In this document: in pieces, positions 6,258 through 8,349 of the stretch | Layout of the letters: every line of letters begins with the position of its first letter | How positions within the stretch are numbered: position 1 is the first letter of the stretch | Origin: an uncultured Marmoricola sp. | GTDB lineage: Bacteria > Actinomycetota > Actinomycetes > Propionibacteriales > Nocardioidaceae | NCBI GenBank assembly: GCA_937868455.1 | Contig: CALMMO010000536.1 | Span: forward strand, 1-8,349 | DNA: 8,349 bases | Reading direction: 5' to 3' | Translations under genes and position numbers: made by a program | Notes under the pieces: model-generated | The model's database searches: none | Seen by the model: the letters and a program-made list of their open reading frames with translations, nothing else | What the model was told of the DNA's origin: nothing

Positions 6258-6329
6258 TGGGCGTAGCGGGGATCGAACCTGCGACCGCTGGTTTGTAAGA
6301 CCAGTGCTCTACCGCTGAGCTATACGCCC
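6258..6329 (-). tRNA. tRNA-Val (anticodon UAC)
   Basis: The 72-nt minus-strand sequence folds as a cloverleaf. The acceptor stem is GGGCGTA/TACGCCC with discriminator A; the D stem is GCTC/GAGC with a short 7-nt loop; the anticodon stem is CTGGT/ACCAG with loop CTTACAA, giving anticodon TAC (reads GUA, valine). The variable loop is CGGTC, and the T arm is GCAGG-TTCGATC-CCCGC. The 3' CCA is not encoded (CAA follows). One oddity is an A-C mismatch in the middle of the T stem (positions 51-63), where a U at 63 would restore pairing. The open frame across this gene giving SSAVEHWSYKPAVAGSIPATP-like peptide is a typical tRNA translation artefact. Confidence 0.95.
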
Positions 6330-6395
6330 ATCTGGGGCACACATGACCCCCCTGAACTGTGTCTGGTGAACCTTAGTGGACGTGTCGACGCTGGG

Positions 6396-6442
6396 AAAAA
6401 GCAGGTACGACCGCCAGCGTCTCGGGTCGCTAGCGGTCGTAC
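6396..6442 (-). terminator. Rho-independent terminator of the acyl-CoA synthetase / peroxiredoxin operon
   Basis: Inverted arms GTACGACCGC (6405-6414) and GCGGTCGTAC (6433-6442) form a 10-bp stem, extended after one mismatch by AGCG/CGCT (4 bp) around an 8-nt loop. On the minus strand the stem is followed by CTGC and five T (6400-6396), a classic intrinsic terminator. It sits about 100 nt after the peroxiredoxin stop and before the tRNA, insulating the two transcripts. Confidence 0.8.
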
Positions 6443-6502
6443 GTTGGCTATGGTGCCGTCAGATACAACAAGTTGTCACGTCACAGGTTGGCAACGGTTT
6501 GT

Positions 6503-6528
6503 GGTGAGGTGCACGGGGTGCCCTCGCC
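6503..6528 (-). terminator. Hairpin just after the peroxiredoxin stop, possible first terminator
   Basis: GGTGAGG (6503-6509) and CCTCGCC (6522-6528) enclose GCAC-GGG-GTGC, with one bulged base. Read on the minus strand it begins 12 nt after the peroxiredoxin stop. One outer pair is a C-A mismatch in that orientation (a G-U wobble on the other strand). No U-tract follows, so it is a weaker terminator candidate than the hairpin at 6405-6442, or a 3'-end stabiliser. Confidence 0.4.
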
Positions 6529-6540
6529 GTACCTAATGGT

Positions 6541-7002
6541 CTAGACCAGTGCGGCAACTGCAGCGGCCGCCGCGTCGAGATCGCGAGCAACAGCCAGTTC
6601 GGTCTCCGCGGCCCAGGCGATGGTGCCATCACGTGCGATGAGGTAGCTGCGGCGTGTGGATGCGCCGATCTCGTCGCTGAATGCGTCGTAGGCACGCGAG
6701 ACCTCACCGTGCGGCCAGAAGTCAGAGAGCAGCGGGAAGAACAGCGCGTCTCGGTCGGCAAAGGCGCGAAGTGAGAACACCGGGTCGCAACTGATCGCGA
6801 CCAGGGTTGCTGAGTCGGTTTCAAAGTCACCGAGGCGGTCACGGAATCCGGTGAGTTCGCCGGTGCAGACGCCGCTGAAGGCGAAGGGGTAGAACACCAC
6901 GAGGACGGCCCGCTCACGCAGCAGCGAAGACAACGTCACCTCGTTGCCCATGTGGTCTGTGAGCGTGAAGTCGGGAGCTTGGGCACCCACAGCCAGTGTC
7001 AT
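6541..7002 (-). CDS. AhpE-like peroxiredoxin (AhpC/TSA family)
   Basis: The 153-residue thioredoxin-fold peroxidase reduces hydroperoxides through a peroxidatic cysteine in FYPFAFSGVCTGEL (Cys46), with the conserved P39 and S43 positions of the PxxxT/S-x-x-C motif and an active-site Arg in STRRSYLI (117/118). Length and motif fit the one-cysteine AhpE type of actinomycetes (M. tuberculosis Rv2238c). A second cysteine, Cys72, lies in ISCDP; whether it resolves the sulfenate cannot be told from sequence. The ATG at 7002 has AGGAG 5 nt upstream and overlaps the acyl-CoA synthetase TGA as ATGA, so the two are probably co-translated. The electron donor is not encoded here. Confidence 0.93.
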   Translation of the reverse strand: MTLAVGAQAPDFTLTDHMGNEVTLSSLLRERAVLVVFYPFAFSGVCTGELTGFRDRLGDFETDSATLVAISCDPVFSLRAFADRDALFFPLLSDFWPHGEVSRAYDAFSDEIGASTRRSYLIARDGTIAWAAETELAVARDLDAAAAAVAALV

Positions 7003-8219
7003 CGATTCTCCTCGTGCATTTGGTGAAGCTCTCGTTTGAGAATCTTGCCAGTGCTGTTGCGCGGCAGTTCACTGACATAGACCACCTCGCGCGGCACCTT
7101 GTATCTAGCAAGGTGATCCCTGACGTGGTCTTTGAGCACCTGCTCGGGGGTGTGCGCACCTTCGGTGAGTACGACGAACGCCCGCAGTCGCTGACCGAAG
7201 TCGGCATCTTCGACGCCGATAGCTGCCGCCTCGATCACGTCAGGGTGCTTGGCCAGCACGTCTTCAACTTCTTGGGGGAAGACGTTCTCGCCCCCAGAAA
7301 TGATCATGTCGTCGTCGCGGCCTTCGACGTAGAGCCGCCCGTCGGAGTCGAATCGGCCGACGTCACCACTGCTCATCAGTCCATCGATGCTGTGCTTGCT
7401 GTCACCACCTGTGTAGCCATCAAAGAGCATCGAGTTGCCCACAAAGATCCGGCCACTGTGCCCCCGGGCCACCTCATGCCCGGCCTGATCCATGATGCGC
7501 ACCTGGGTGCCAACAGGCGGTCTCCCCGCACAGGTGGGCGCAGCGCGCAGGTCCTCGGGGGTCGCAATGCTGACCCAGGCAACTTCGGTCGAGCCGTAGG
7601 TGTTGTAGAGGCAGTCGCCGAAGCGGTCCATCCACTCCAGCGCCACATTGCCTGGCAGCGCGGAGCCCGATGAGGCCACCACAGTGAGCCGACTCAGGTC
7701 GGCTTGGGCCAAGACTTCGTCTGGCAACTGCAACGTGCGCTGCAACATGATCGGGACAACCGCCACGCAGTCGCAGCGGTGGCGCTCCACCACATCCAGC
7801 ATGTGACGCGGGTCGAAGAATCGAGTCACGACCACCGTCGAACCGAGCAGCATCGACAGTCCCAGGTGCGCCCAGCCCCAAGTGTGGAACAGCGGGGCCG
7901 GGATGTGGCTGCGCCCACCCGAGCGCAGCGGCAGTTTGGAAAGCAACGCCACAGCCGCGCCGAGATTGGCATTGCCTCGCCGTGCGCCCTTCGGCGTGCC
8001 GGTGGTGCCCGAGGTCAAGATGATCAGTCTGCTGGGCTCTGAGGGTGCCACTGCGGCTCTCGTGGAGCCTTGGTTGACCAGGCCCTCAACGGTGGGCAGG
8101 CCCTCCGTGTTGTCCTCGACCCACGCCAGCACTTTGGGGATTGCGATGTCTGCCAAGGCGACGACGTCGGAAAACTCCTCGTCGTACACCAAGAGCGCGG
8201 GGCGCTCTCGCTCGAGCAC
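6999..8219 (-). CDS. Fatty-acyl-CoA synthetase (AMP-binding, FadD-like), 5'-truncated at a rearrangement junction
   Basis: This is an adenylate-forming enzyme activating a carboxylic acid as acyl-AMP and then the CoA thioester. Numbering from the junction (about 406 residues remain), motifs are the P-loop TSGTTGTPKGA (69-79), YGSTE (208-212), SGDVG (284-288), GRDDDMIISGGENVFP (300-315) and the C-terminal catalytic lysine in STGKILKR (Lys392). These are intact. Relatives run to about 520-550 residues with the P-loop near residue 190-200, so roughly 100 or more N-terminal residues are missing. The open frame continues to a GTG at 8297 and to the window edge, but beyond about 8219 it is antisense to an acyl-CoA dehydrogenase and is not acyl-CoA synthetase sequence. 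No real start codon is present. It overlaps the peroxiredoxin by ATGA. Confidence 0.88.
   Translation of the reverse strand: MLERERPALLVYDEEFSDVVALADIAIPKVLAWVEDNTEGLPTVEGLVNQGSTRAAVAPSEPSRLIILTSGTTGTPKGARRGNANLGAAVALLSKLPLRSGGRSHIPAPLFHTWGWAHLGLSMLLGSTVVVTRFFDPRHMLDVVERHRCDCVAVVPIMLQRTLQLPDEVLAQADLSRLTVVASSGSALPGNVALEWMDRFGDCLYNTYGSTEVAWVSIATPEDLRAAPTCAGRPPVGTQVRIMDQAGHEVARGHSGRIFVGNSMLFDGYTGGDSKHSIDGLMSSGDVGRFDSDGRLYVEGRDDDMIISGGENVFPQEVEDVLAKHPDVIEAAAIGVEDADFGQRLRAFVVLTEGAHTPEQVLKDHVRDHLARYKVPREVVYVSELPRNSTGKILKRELHQMHEENR
8205..8219. other. Head-to-head junction between two truncated genes
   Basis: Family-like acyl-CoA synthetase sequence reads leftward from here (VLERERPALLVYDEEF), and family-like acyl-CoA dehydrogenase sequence reads rightward (SLEHKMGVHSSPTCVLEF). 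The two overlap in CTCTCGCTCGAGCAC, so the exact breakpoint cannot be placed more finely. The centre, CTCGAG, is palindromic. Both genes lose their 5' ends at the same place. Confidence 0.65.
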
Positions 8220-8349
8220 AAGATGGGGGTGCACTCCAGCCCCACGTGCGTCCTCGAGTTCGACGGCGCGGTCGGCGAGATGGTCGGTCCCGAGCACGGC
8301 GGCATGACCGCCATGTTCTCGATGATGAACGCCGCGAGGCTCGCGGTGG
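8208..8349 (+). pseudogene. Acyl-CoA dehydrogenase fragment, 5'-truncated at the junction and running off the window
   Basis: Reading + from 8208, 47 codons give SLEHKMGVHSSPTCVLEF followed by DGAVGEMVGPEHGG and MTAMFSMMNAARLAV. This closely matches the central part of long acyl-CoA dehydrogenases (FadE5-type), where 'EHKLGIH.SPTCV..F' and 'G...MF.MMN.ARL.VG' are conserved. These flavoenzymes oxidise acyl-CoA to enoyl-CoA in beta-oxidation. Upstream of about 8205 the frame stops resembling the family, so its N-terminal half is absent here; the C-terminal half with the catalytic Glu would lie beyond 8349. All but one of the 47 codons end in G or C, higher than the neighbouring synthetase. It may be an intact gene elsewhere that was joined here by an inversion or by assembly. 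Confidence 0.75.

Noticed and set aside
5752..6342. 196-residue minus-strand open frame spanning the tRNA
   Set aside because: Its start reads through tRNA-Val (SSAVEHWSYKPAVAGSIPATP is a typical translated tRNA), then through the A-free block and the antisense of a real gene frame.
6537..6548. 12-bp palindrome TGGTCTAGACCA across the peroxiredoxin stop codon
   Set aside because: It has no loop to form a useful hairpin and contains the coding end of the gene; probably coincidental.
8220..8297. Minus-strand N-terminal extension of the acyl-CoA synthetase from a GTG at 8297
   Set aside because: The residues do not resemble the family, and the opposite strand here encodes a clear acyl-CoA dehydrogenase segment; the extension is its antisense shadow.

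Overview
The window looks like a piece of an actinomycete (high-G+C Gram-positive) chromosome. The clues are G+C-rich genes with GTG starts, GTGA/ATGA gene overlaps, a Nif3 / C4 zinc-ribbon / CobC-like phosphatase operon of the type known from mycobacteria (Rv2230c-Rv2229c-Rv2228c), an AhpE-like peroxiredoxin, and several starts that look leaderless (TAnnnT placed 6-7 nt before the start codon). Species cannot be named from the sequence. If 8349 bases is the whole contig, both edges are contig ends.

Layout, left to right. (1) 108-872 (+): YaaA-family peroxide-stress protein. It converges, with a 4-base overlap, on a leftward three-gene operon. (2) 3451-869 (-): Nif3-like metal protein, coiled-coil C4 zinc-ribbon protein, and a histidine phosphatase that lacks the N-terminal RNase H half seen in mycobacterial relatives. 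(3) 3572-4060 (+): small secreted lipoprotein, preceded by a perfect 18-bp palindrome. (4) 5920-4041 (-): response regulator and sensor histidine kinase overlapping by GTGA; the kinase also overlaps the lipoprotein 3' end. (5) 5933-6257: gene-free and compositionally odd. It has a 143-nt run with no T on the + strand and an imperfect 46-bp-period direct repeat. (6) 6329-6258 (-): tRNA-Val(UAC) with a hairpin after it. (7) 6396-6528: hairpins terminating the next operon, one with a U-tract. (8) 8219-6541 (-): fatty-acyl-CoA synthetase (5'-truncated) and AhpE-like peroxiredoxin, overlapping by ATGA. (9) 8208-8349 (+): a fragment of an acyl-CoA dehydrogenase reading the opposite way.

The most important observation is at the right end. 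The apparent N-terminus of the acyl-CoA synthetase (GTG at 8297) is not acyl-CoA synthetase; it is the antisense of an internal acyl-CoA dehydrogenase segment. Two 5'-truncated genes are joined head to head at about 8205-8219, inside or beside a palindromic GTGCTCGAGCAC. This is either a real inversion or an assembly/amplification chimera, and it should be tested before the right 140 bp is trusted.

I see no phage, transposase, CRISPR, toxin-antitoxin or biosynthetic cluster, and nothing I would call a new defence or mobile system. The remaining oddities are regulatory or structural: the T-free repeat block upstream of the response regulator, the palindrome before the lipoprotein gene, and the missing RNase H domain.
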